Position numbers and translations under genes: made by a program. DNA of 64,000 bases from Accumulibacter jenkinsii (lineage in GTDB: Bacteria; Pseudomonadota; Gammaproteobacteria; Burkholderiales; Rhodocyclaceae). The stretch lies in NCBI GenBank assembly GCA_036625225.1, contig JAZKUF010000004.1, positions 62,001-126,000 of the forward strand, read 5' to 3'. Position 1 is the stretch's first letter. Each line of letters opens with the position of its first letter. Under the pieces are notes generated by a model. That model saw only the letters and a list, made by a program, of their open reading frames with translations, was not told the origin of the DNA and did not search any database. This document shows positions 27,420 to 34,955 of this stretch, piece after piece.

Positions 27420-27496
27420 CCCATCCATTGTTCTCCTCCTGCAATGAAGTTGCATCTGCTGCTTTACGTGTCGCATAACCTTTAGCGAGAACACTC

Positions 27497-28837
27497 ATGA
27501 AAAAGATCCCCGTCACCGTCCTCACCGGTTTCCTTGGCTCAGGGAAGACCACGCTCCTGAACCGAATCCTCTCTGAGAACCATGGCAAGCGCATTGCCGT
27601 CATCGAGAACGAGTTTGGAGAGATCGGAATCGATCAGGCGCTGGTTATCAATGCCGACGAAGAAGTATTCGAGATGAACAACGGGTGCATCTGCTGCACC
27701 GTCCGAGGCGACCTCATCCGCATCCTCGGTAACCTGATGAAGAGGAAGGACAAGTTTGACCACATTCTGGTCGAAACTACGGGCATGGCCGACCCGGGTC
27801 CCGTGGCGCAGACGTTCTTCGTCGACGACGACCTTCGCGAGCTTTTCTCGCTGGACGGCATCGTGACCCTCGTCGACGCAAAGCACGTGCACCTGCACCT
27901 TGATGACTCGAGCGAGTGCAAGGAGCAGATTGCGTTCGCCGACGTCCTTGTCCTCAACAAGACGGACCTCGTGAGCGGACACGAGCTCGAGCAGCTGGAG
28001 CGGCGCGTGACGAGCATGAATTCGATGGCAAAGGTGCTCCGCGCCCAGAACGCGAGCGTGCCGATCGCCGCGCTTCTCGACATCGGTGGGTTCGATCTCG
28101 ATCGTGCAATGGCAGCCAAGCCGACGTTCCTCGAGCCGGAGTATCCCTTCGAATGGGCGGGGACCTTCGAAATCGAGAAAGGGGTGTACGAGCTGGTGCT
28201 CGAAGATGGCCCGGACCCCACAATGGACCTGGTTGCGAGCTTCCTGGATAGCGACGAGCACGCCGGTTCGCGGGGTGACGCTGACCACGCCGCGCGCATC
28301 TGGTCTGAAGTGGCGCGTTCGGCCTTACCGGGTGAACGCATCGAGATCGGGGCGGCCGAGCCCGTGCGGCTGAAGCTTGATTCCGCTGGCGCCAAACGGT
28401 TCGAGCTTCGCGCACCGCGTAGGGGGCGTATCGGGTTGTACACGCAGCATTTGCCGTCCGAATTCCAGTTGCAGGTGCTCGACGGCGGCGTCGCAGTTCG
28501 GCCAAGCAGCGAGCAGACCTTCGCGGCCGGACACTCGCACGATGATCAGGTGACCTCGGTCGGGATCCACCTTGAGGGAGAGATTGACGGCGATCGACTC
28601 AGCCAATGGGTATCGCAGTTGCTGCGAGATAAGGGAACCGACATCTTCCGCATGAAAGGCATCCTGAACATCAAGGGTTCGCGCAGCCGCTTTGTCTTTC
28701 AGGGCGTGCACATGCTCTTCGACGGGCGAGAGGATCGCCCTTGGGGTATCGAGCCGCGAGCCAGTGATCTGGTCTTCATCGGCCGGAAGCTCGATCGCGA
28801 CGAACTCACGCGGGGGTTCGAACGATGCCTGGCGTAA
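27497..28837 (+). CDS. COG0523 GTPase, third paralogue with long C-terminal region
   Basis: 446 residues. Walker A GFLGSGKTTLLNR, GCICC, ETTGMADPGP and the NKTD motif are all present. The linker is Asp/Glu/His-containing rather than His-rich. The region from 240 to 345 includes a segment (RFELRAPRRGRIGLYTQHLPSEFQLQVLDGG) not found in the other two copies, placed before the CobW C-terminal domain (about 355-440). GC use and the break in spacing from the upstream operon suggest separate acquisition. No clear Zur box was found in the 77-base gap. It overlaps the WD40 gene by 13 bases, so the two are coupled. Confidence 0.88.
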   Translation: MKKIPVTVLTGFLGSGKTTLLNRILSENHGKRIAVIENEFGEIGIDQALVINADEEVFEMNNGCICCTVRGDLIRILGNLMKRKDKFDHILVETTGMADPGPVAQTFFVDDDLRELFSLDGIVTLVDAKHVHLHLDDSSECKEQIAFADVLVLNKTDLVSGHELEQLERRVTSMNSMAKVLRAQNASVPIAALLDIGGFDLDRAMAAKPTFLEPEYPFEWAGTFEIEKGVYELVLEDGPDPTMDLVASFLDSDEHAGSRGDADHAARIWSEVARSALPGERIEIGAAEPVRLKLDSAGAKRFELRAPRRGRIGLYTQHLPSEFQLQVLDGGVAVRPSSEQTFAAGHSHDDQVTSVGIHLEGEIDGDRLSQWVSQLLRDKGTDIFRMKGILNIKGSRSRFVFQGVHMLFDGREDRPWGIEPRASDLVFIGRKLDRDELTRGFERCLA

Positions 28838-29868
28838 CCGGGGATCCCCCTCACGGCACGGCCGAGCTGCGGCCGAGGTTTCGCCTCACGATGGGCGACT
28901 ACGTATCGGCGCTCGAAGTCGCGCCAGACGGGGGTGTCTGCATCGCGGGCCTCGGCGACGGGCAGGTGGTCGGCTTCGATCTGTCGACGGGCGAAGAGGG
29001 ATTCACCATCGCAGCAGCGCACGCAGGAAGTGTTCTCGGCGTCAGCATCTCGCCTGACGGGCGCTACTTCGCCACATGCGGGCAAGACGAAGTGGCGAAA
29101 GTCTGGTCGGCAGAGGGCGCTCTGGTGCGCGAGCTACGGGGAGGTGGCAGCGCCTGGGTAGAGCACGTCGCATGGGCTCCGGCAGGCGGTCGAATCGCGA
29201 CGGCCGCGGGAAAGAAGCTCTGTGTGTGGATGCCCGACGGAGAACGGATCGTCGAGACCGAGCCGCTCGCGAGCACGGTGACCGCACTTGCGTGGCGCTC
29301 CGACGGTAGCGGCCTCGCAGCGACTTGCTACGGAGGCGTACACATTCTGCCCTTCGTCGCAGGAGCGAAGATGCGCCACCTGGCGTGGAAGGGTTCGTTG
29401 ATCTCGCTGGCCTGGAGCCCCGACGCCAAAGTCATCGCTTGCGGCAACCAGGACAGTTCGGTGCACTTCTGGCGATTGAAGTCGGGCCAAGACTCCCAGA
29501 TGAGCGGCTACCGGTTCAAGCCGAAAGCGCTGGCGTGGGACAGCGAGTCGAAGCTCCTGGCGACCTCGGGCGATGCCGACGTCACGGTCTGGGACTTCCG
29601 CGGCAAAGGACCCGAGGGCACTCAGCCCCTGCAACTCGAGGGCCACAAGAGCCTGTGCACGCGCCTGGCCTTTAGCCCACGCAGGGCAGTACTCGCGAGC
29701 GGCAGCCAGGACAGATCGGTGCTGCTGTGGGAACCGAGAAAGCACGGAAAGCCGATTGGCTTCGCCGTACTCGAGGACGAAGTCACAGGTCTGTGTTGGC
29801 ATCCCGAGCACCACACCCTCGTAGGCGCTGACGCCAGCGGAACCATCTGCAGCTGGGAGGTCGCCTGA
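28825..29868 (+). CDS. WD40-repeat protein coupled to a COG0523 GTPase
   Basis: 347 residues with about seven WD40 blades, each ending in a Trp-containing strand (VAKVWSAEG, KLCVWMPDG, SVHFWRLKSG, DVTVWDFRGKG, SVLLWEPRKHG, TICSWEVA). There is no signal peptide, so it is probably a cytosolic seven-bladed propeller. Its start lies inside the end of the third COG0523 gene, which implies coupled translation and a functional partnership, for example as the scaffold or client of the GTPase. No enzymatic motif is visible. Confidence 0.85.
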   Translation: MPGVTGDPPHGTAELRPRFRLTMGDYVSALEVAPDGGVCIAGLGDGQVVGFDLSTGEEGFTIAAAHAGSVLGVSISPDGRYFATCGQDEVAKVWSAEGALVRELRGGGSAWVEHVAWAPAGGRIATAAGKKLCVWMPDGERIVETEPLASTVTALAWRSDGSGLAATCYGGVHILPFVAGAKMRHLAWKGSLISLAWSPDAKVIACGNQDSSVHFWRLKSGQDSQMSGYRFKPKALAWDSESKLLATSGDADVTVWDFRGKGPEGTQPLQLEGHKSLCTRLAFSPRRAVLASGSQDRSVLLWEPRKHGKPIGFAVLEDEVTGLCWHPEHHTLVGADASGTICSWEVA

Positions 29869-29908
29869 ACCGTGGTCGACGGCACCAACCTGCTCGTTCG
29901 CGCCAACC

Positions 29909-30056
29909 ATCGGCCTGCGCCTGGATGTCGTCCGCCAAGCCATGTGTCCGCGCCTGCATGTAGACCGTGTCGGCATCCGCCTGCTCTGCACCTATCGCTG
30001 CCCGGGCACGGAATGGGTCGAGAGTGCCGCTGTGGACCGCCGCTTCCCCTTTCGCT
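29909..30056 (+). pseudogene. DUF1826 gene fragment
   Basis: About 49 codons reading IGLRLDVVRQAMCPRLHVDRV followed by GIRLLCTYRCPGTEWVES. They are parallel to residues of the intact DUF1826 protein at 27072-27218 and about 80% identical in DNA. Neither end of the gene is present. It lies just after the WD40 gene and abuts the convergent STAND gene, so the COG0523/WD40 pair is bracketed by DUF1826 sequence. Confidence 0.75.
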
Positions 30057-30057
30057 C

Positions 30058-32187
30058 TCAGCCGGAGAGCTGGGCGCACATGTCGTACTCATACACTTCG
30101 GGAAGCCGGTCAGGGTCGGCGAACTCGACCAGGGCATAGACCCGATCCAGGCAGCCCCAACCGATGTAGCTGCCGACGAAATGGTCTGCCGGTCCGGCGG
30201 TGATCAGCTTTTTCTGGAATGTCGGGTGGTTCATGAAGTAGGTGATCTGGGTCGCCGAGTTCAAGGGACCGCGCAGGGTTGCGGGCAACGGGAAGAGCCG
30301 ATAATTGAAGAGGCTCCGGTCGTCCTCGGTTTTCCAGGTCAGGGGTTTCTTCTCGGCAGCAAAGACAACGGCGTCATTCCTGGCGGCTGCCTGCGCAAAG
30401 CGCGCAATGGCGGCCCCATCTTCGGCGAGAAAAGCGCGCTTGATCGCCTCGGAATTGGTCAGTCGAGCGAGCAGCGCCTGCACCTGCTTCGCCTGCTGCT
30501 CCGCTTTCTGCCGGGCTTCCTCCGCATTCAGCCGGGCTTCTTCCGCCTGCAGCCGGGCCTCCTCGGCAACATTCATCTGCCAGAAGGCGAGGCCGGCAAC
30601 CATGGCGAGCAGCGGCAGGAGAACGAAGAGGGTGGATAGCAGGCGCTTGTGCGAACGCAGGGCGGCATTCTCGGCGCGCAGCTTCTCCTGCTCCGCGTTC
30701 TGCGTCTGCAGCACGATCTCCTGTTCGCGCTCGCGGCGCGCCGCCTGCTCGGCGCGCGCCTGTTCCCCGAGCCAGACCGTTTCGCTTTCACGCAGGAAGG
30801 CAATCGCCTGGGCAAATTCCTCGACCGACCCGTAGCGTGCCGCCCAGGCAGGGGTCGGACGCTCGTCCACCTCCCATTTGAGCGCGCGTTCGAGGTCCGG
30901 ATTGCGCCACAGCGCGGCCTCCCCGCGCAGCCAGAGCTGGCTCGTCAGGCCGAGACGTCGATAGAGGCCGGCCGAACGGGTTTCCCGGTCCACCCATTCG
31001 CCGAGGGTTTGCCACTGGCGGATCAGGCTCTCATGACCGATATCGAGCAGCGTCTCGGGATTGAGGGCGATGTCGGCGGGCGGCGTCAGAAAGCTGCGAT
31101 CCGGGCGCCGGAAAGCATCGACCACCGGACAGACCGCCGACGCCGCGACGCCCGCGACCGCTGCCACGTCCGACAGGCGGGCCGGCGCGCGCGTATCCCG
31201 TTGGCCGATACCGCGCTCGGTCAGGCGGCGAAACATCACTTCGGCGATCGCACTCTGATCGCTCGACAATTCGTCGAGGACTTCGTCCGCGTGATCCGAC
31301 ATCGCTCGCGCCAGGCCGCCGATCCGCTCGTAGTGGGCCAGACCGATCGTTACCCCGGCGCTCGCCTCGCCGCTGTCCCGCCGCGCGCTATCCCACATGC
31401 GCATCAGGGCATGCTGGAGCAGCGGCAATTGATCGGGATTGGGGCCAAATTCGTTCAACAGGCGATTGACCAGCGCGGGCGCCACCGTGCCGCCGAACAC
31501 CCGCGCCGGACCGCTGATGGCCAGGCGGCACTGTTCGCGGCTCAGGCGCGGGGTCAGGTACTGGCTGTCGTTGATCGCCTCGGGCAAGCCACTGAACAGC
31601 GCGCAGTCGCCGAGAAAATCCGAGCGCATGGTGATCACGACATAGATCGGCAAGCGGGTCTGCGCGGCGCTCGCGAGGAGCAGACCGACAAAGGCATCGG
31701 CTTCGTCGCTGCCGCCCTTCTGATGGTAGCGAAAGATCTCCTCGAACTGGTCGACCAGCAGCAGCAGGTTGGTTGCCGGCGGCAGGTCGCCGTCGTGGAC
31801 GAGATCGACGAGACCCAGCGGCCCGCGGCGCAGGCAGGCTTCGACCAGCGGCGCAGTGGCCCCGGCAGATTTGGCGACGCCGCCGACGGCGCGCATCATG
31901 ACGTTCGCGAGGCGCGCCATCGGCCGGTCGCCGGGACGCATTTCGGCCACCCACCAGTCAGCCCCGGCGGCGGCCATGAAACCGGTCTGCAAAGCGGCAA
32001 TCATTCCCGCCCGCACCAGCGACGACTTGCCGCAGCCGGAAGGGCCGACGACCGCCAGGAAGCGGTGGCGAGCGAGCTTGTCGAGCAGGGCGTCGGTCTG
32101 CGCTTCGCGGCCGAAGTAGATGTCCGACTCGTCTGCCCGGAACGGGCGCATCCCCGGGTAAGGCGCGCTGCTGAATTCGCCGCCCAC
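30058..32187 (-). CDS. STAND-type NTPase (nSTAND1) with transmembrane/coiled-coil region and YEATS-like C-terminus
   Basis: About 709 residues from a GTG at 32187, four bases after the TIR gene stop, with GGAG upstream; the frame beyond that is shadow. In order: FRADESDIYFGREAQTDALLDKL and Walker A GPSGCGKSSL (about residue 45), Walker B LLLLVDQFEEIF (about 145), a sensor/helical region, and a Glu/Ala/Gln-rich coiled coil. That coiled coil is interrupted by one transmembrane helix (LLSTLFVLLPLLAMVAGLAFW). The C-terminus (ITYFMNHPTFQKK ... GSYIGWGCLDRVYALVEF) has the beta-sandwich pattern of prokaryotic YEATS domains. STAND proteins act as nucleotide-switched sensors. Coupling to a TIR protein suggests a signalling or suicide-defence module. 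Confidence 0.8.
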   Translation of the reverse strand: MGGEFSSAPYPGMRPFRADESDIYFGREAQTDALLDKLARHRFLAVVGPSGCGKSSLVRAGMIAALQTGFMAAAGADWWVAEMRPGDRPMARLANVMMRAVGGVAKSAGATAPLVEACLRRGPLGLVDLVHDGDLPPATNLLLLVDQFEEIFRYHQKGGSDEADAFVGLLLASAAQTRLPIYVVITMRSDFLGDCALFSGLPEAINDSQYLTPRLSREQCRLAISGPARVFGGTVAPALVNRLLNEFGPNPDQLPLLQHALMRMWDSARRDSGEASAGVTIGLAHYERIGGLARAMSDHADEVLDELSSDQSAIAEVMFRRLTERGIGQRDTRAPARLSDVAAVAGVAASAVCPVVDAFRRPDRSFLTPPADIALNPETLLDIGHESLIRQWQTLGEWVDRETRSAGLYRRLGLTSQLWLRGEAALWRNPDLERALKWEVDERPTPAWAARYGSVEEFAQAIAFLRESETVWLGEQARAEQAARREREQEIVLQTQNAEQEKLRAENAALRSHKRLLSTLFVLLPLLAMVAGLAFWQMNVAEEARLQAEEARLNAEEARQKAEQQAKQVQALLARLTNSEAIKRAFLAEDGAAIARFAQAAARNDAVVFAAEKKPLTWKTEDDRSLFNYRLFPLPATLRGPLNSATQITYFMNHPTFQKKLITAGPADHFVGSYIGWGCLDRVYALVEFADPDRLPEVYEYDMCAQLSG

Positions 32188-32191
32188 GGGG

Positions 32192-33649
32192 TCAGCTCCG
32201 TACCCGGTCGACGACGCTGCCCAGGCACTGCTCCAGCCTGCCGGCGCGACAGTTGATCCACTGCCAGCCGGGAATCGAGATGCCGACCTCAGGTTTCTCT
32301 GCCGGCGGTCCTTCGAAAACCGCCAGCGCGACCGGCGGCTCATCGCGCTGGCTGACCAGCTTGCGGCACTGGCGCAACCGGCTGCGAATCCAGCTCGGGC
32401 TCGCCTGGCCATAGATCAGCATCAGGCCATCGCATTCTTCCAGGCTGCGTTCGAGATCCTTGCGAATCTCCTCCGGGCTGCCGGCGCGCAAGGGTTCGGC
32501 AAAACCGATGCCGTTGGCCAGCAGATAGCCGCCGATCTGCTCGGCCAGTTCACGATCGGCGTCCTCGCAATCGAGGAACAACAGAACCTCGCCCCGCGGT
32601 GGCGCCGGCATGACCGGTTCGCGCCGTCCTTCGTCGCTCACCGCCTGCTTGAACTCCTCGATGGCGCAGGCGCGAACGGTCTCTTCCTGCAAGAGCGCGC
32701 GCTGGTCGACATCGACGACGGTCTCGACGGCGAGTTCACGTGCCCGCCATTGCAGGACCGGAATCTTCGCCGCGCAGGCGAGCTCATACTGGCGCGCCGG
32801 AAAACCCCGCGGGGCCACCGGCGGCTTGCGGCCGACCACCTCGCTCAGCAACTGGACGAAGAGACGGCTGCGCGCCAGGTCGACGTTGACCGCCTGTTCG
32901 AAAGCACGGGCGTCGGCGCGCGGATACTCGCTTGCCGGGAGGACCTCGAAACCGAGCTGCACGAGATAGCGGCGGACGGCTTCCCGCCTCGGCTCCAGAT
33001 CGTCGGTGACTTCGGCGAGAAACAGCGTCGGACCCCCAGCCGTCACGCTTTCTGCGACCCTCGCCACGACGCTCACTGCGGCCGCGGGGCCGCCACCCAG
33101 GCGCTGCAACTCGTCGGCCACCTCGAGCGCCAGCTGGTTCACCCGACCGTAGTACTCGAGCTCGGCGGCGGTCGGCACCGGCACGCCGAGCGTGCGCGGG
33201 GTGCGGGCCGGGCCCTCCTCGACCCAGAAGCGGTAGCCGAGCAGGCCTTCGAATTCGCGCGGCAGGCGAGTCAACTCGAGGCGATCGCGGTGCACGATGA
33301 AGACCCGCGAGCCGCTGCGCGAGCGCGAGGCGACCAGGCGGCGGAAGGTCTCGCGCTCACGGGAGCACCAGTCCGAGGTGAGATAGCCGGGCGAGACGAT
33401 CACCAGCAGAGTCGCCGTTCGCTCCAGGGCGGCATCGATGTCCGCGCCAAAGGGCCGGTTGCCGGCAAGTTCGTGGTCCATCCAGACCGACAGCCGGTGC
33501 TCGCGATCGCCCAGTTTCTGGCGCAACACCGTTTCCAGGTTGCGCACCAGGGTCGTCACCCAGCCTTCCGTGGCGCCCACCAGCGGCTCGTTGTCAACGT
33601 GCGCGTAGCTGATGAAGACGTCGTGCTCGTACTCGACAACGTAGGCCAT
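32192..33649 (-). CDS. TIR-domain protein, probable NADase effector or adaptor
   Basis: 485 residues from the ATG at 33649 (MAYVVEYEHDVFISYAH). The N-terminal TIR domain (about 1-150) has the HDVFISYAHVD first strand and SPGYLTSDWCSRERE, where the WCxxE Glu matches the catalytic Glu of NAD-cleaving TIRs. Two further flavodoxin-like segments follow: GGPTLFLAEVTDDLEPRREA (about 230) and GEVLLFLDCEDADRELAEQ (about 350, with ECDGLMLIYG). They look like degenerate TIR or SEFIR/DUF4062-type repeats. The gene is directly upstream of the STAND NTPase on the same strand. Activity as NADase is inferred, not shown. Confidence 0.82.
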   Translation of the reverse strand: MAYVVEYEHDVFISYAHVDNEPLVGATEGWVTTLVRNLETVLRQKLGDREHRLSVWMDHELAGNRPFGADIDAALERTATLLVIVSPGYLTSDWCSRERETFRRLVASRSRSGSRVFIVHRDRLELTRLPREFEGLLGYRFWVEEGPARTPRTLGVPVPTAAELEYYGRVNQLALEVADELQRLGGGPAAAVSVVARVAESVTAGGPTLFLAEVTDDLEPRREAVRRYLVQLGFEVLPASEYPRADARAFEQAVNVDLARSRLFVQLLSEVVGRKPPVAPRGFPARQYELACAAKIPVLQWRARELAVETVVDVDQRALLQEETVRACAIEEFKQAVSDEGRREPVMPAPPRGEVLLFLDCEDADRELAEQIGGYLLANGIGFAEPLRAGSPEEIRKDLERSLEECDGLMLIYGQASPSWIRSRLRQCRKLVSQRDEPPVALAVFEGPPAEKPEVGISIPGWQWINCRAGRLEQCLGSVVDRVRS

Positions 33650-33845
33650 CGCTGCTCTCCCGCTGCTGCGGCCAACCGCCGGGCCGCGATGGCCGGCAAA
33701 GCTGTTTGGCAAGAATGCCCGATACGAATTCAGGAGGCAAGGGCAAAGACATGGCAGGCGCGCGCAGGCCCATGAAGAAGGAGGCGTCCTGCTCGGGAGG
33801 AAGGTCGATGGCGGGAATGCGCGGCGGTTCTTCGATGGCCATCCC

Positions 33846-34565
33846 CTAACGGCAGAAGCGGTAGCCGCGCGTGTCGAAGTGAAAATGGTTGGCGTGCGGC
33901 AGGTTGTAGTCGGGGCCGAGGACGGTGCCGAAATAGTCGCAGCCCGCCGCATGAACGTCGTGCAGGAAGCTGGCCTTGGCCGGCGCGCGGGAACTGTCCC
34001 AATCATCGAGGACCGTGATCCGGCGGCCATCGGCCAGCCGGAACGCCGCCACGTCGAAAGCGGAAGCGGTCGCGTGTTCACTGCGCCGCCCGCTCTCCTG
34101 ATGATAAACATTGCGGCAGGCAAAGCTGCCGAAGTGATCGATGCGGCTGACCGGTTCGCCGAAGTGCTGCCGCGCGAGGGGCTGCAACTGCTGGCGCTCG
34201 AACATCAGCCAGCGGACCGCCAGCGGGCAGGTCACCGTGAACGGCGAATTGAAATCGACGCCGGTGCGGCGCAGGCGGACGACGTTGCTCAACGGGCAGC
34301 CGGCGACCGGCGTGTAATCCTTCAGGGGCTGATAATCGATCGCCCCGGCGGGGGCCGATTCGAGTACTGCCAGGCACTGTTCGGGAGATGCCTTGAGCTG
34401 GTCGAGCTTCCAGCGCGTCACCACATTCAGCGGATGGTCGATCGCGAGCGGCAGCCACGGATTCCAGGCGGGCGGGATGCGTTCCCACAGGCGGCCACGA
34501 ACGACTCCTGCTGCGATCATGACGAGCAGCAGGATCTTCAGCCAGCGGACAGTGGTCGGACTCAA
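33846..34565 (-). CDS. Extensin-like C-terminal domain protein (putative DD-peptidase fold)
   Basis: 239 residues. An N-terminal membrane anchor or signal (WLKILLLVMIAAGVV) leads into the Extensin_C domain: VAGCPLSNVVRLRRTGVDF, FACRNVYHQESGRRSEHATASAFDVAAF and HANHFHFDTRGYRFC. The S-x-H...D and HxH arrangement resembles the zinc site of VanY/LAS peptidases, so a role in cell-wall processing is plausible. Five cysteines suggest disulfides in the periplasm. It is on the TIR/STAND strand; the 196 bases between it and the TIR gene contain only a doubtful small ORF. It may not belong to that module. Confidence 0.78.
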   Translation of the reverse strand: MSPTTVRWLKILLLVMIAAGVVRGRLWERIPPAWNPWLPLAIDHPLNVVTRWKLDQLKASPEQCLAVLESAPAGAIDYQPLKDYTPVAGCPLSNVVRLRRTGVDFNSPFTVTCPLAVRWLMFERQQLQPLARQHFGEPVSRIDHFGSFACRNVYHQESGRRSEHATASAFDVAAFRLADGRRITVLDDWDSSRAPAKASFLHDVHAAGCDYFGTVLGPDYNLPHANHFHFDTRGYRFCR

Positions 34566-34955
34566 TCAGCGCTCCGGGTGGCATGCAGTCTCGTTGGAGA
34601 AAATCCCGCGCGGGCGGTTCCCGGCACCGCCCGGCAAATGTGCCGCCCTCCGGCCGGCCGCTGGAGGCTGCCGCTCGACGAGGTCGCCGGCGAGCGAAAT
34701 CGGCAAGGGCTGCGACCGGCCAGCGCCGTCGATCGGTCTTGCCCGCGCACCCCTCACCTGATTCAGGTCGATCAGCAATCGCCGGCGCCCTTGCAAAAAA
34801 TCAAGGATTTCGCTTTTGCCGGCGACTAGAGTCGCCGGCTGGACCGCCAACCGGAAAGCACCTGGTCACCGGCAAGCCAGCAGCGCAGTCGGGAACTCCG
34901 GCCGCGCTGGCAGCGGACAAACACCTCAACCCTCAGGAACTGGAGCCACAAGATC
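34566..34955. other. Intergenic region upstream of nosZ
   Basis: A 390-base gap between the divergent extensin-like gene and nosZ. It holds the FNR-like site at 34791 and a weaker palindromic TGATTCAGGTCGATCA at about 34760. No gene with conserved content was recognised on either strand. Confidence 0.6.
34791..34804 (+). promoter_or_regulatory. FNR/DNR-like site upstream of nosZ
   Basis: TTGCA-AAAA-ATCAA matches the FNR-family pattern TTGAT-N4-ATCAA in the right half exactly and in three of five bases at left. It lies about 150 bases before nosZ. Denitrification genes are usually under FNR/DNR control, so the site is plausible but imperfect. Confidence 0.45.

Noticed and set aside
27420..27496. 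Second Zur box before the third COG0523 gene
   Set aside because: TGCAATGAAGTTGCAT is only weakly palindromic and lacks the GTTATAAC centre.
33594..33842. Small ORF (82 codons) between the TIR and extensin-like genes
   Set aside because: It overlaps the TIR start by 56 bases, has no conserved feature and no clear ribosome site; kept out as probable chance.
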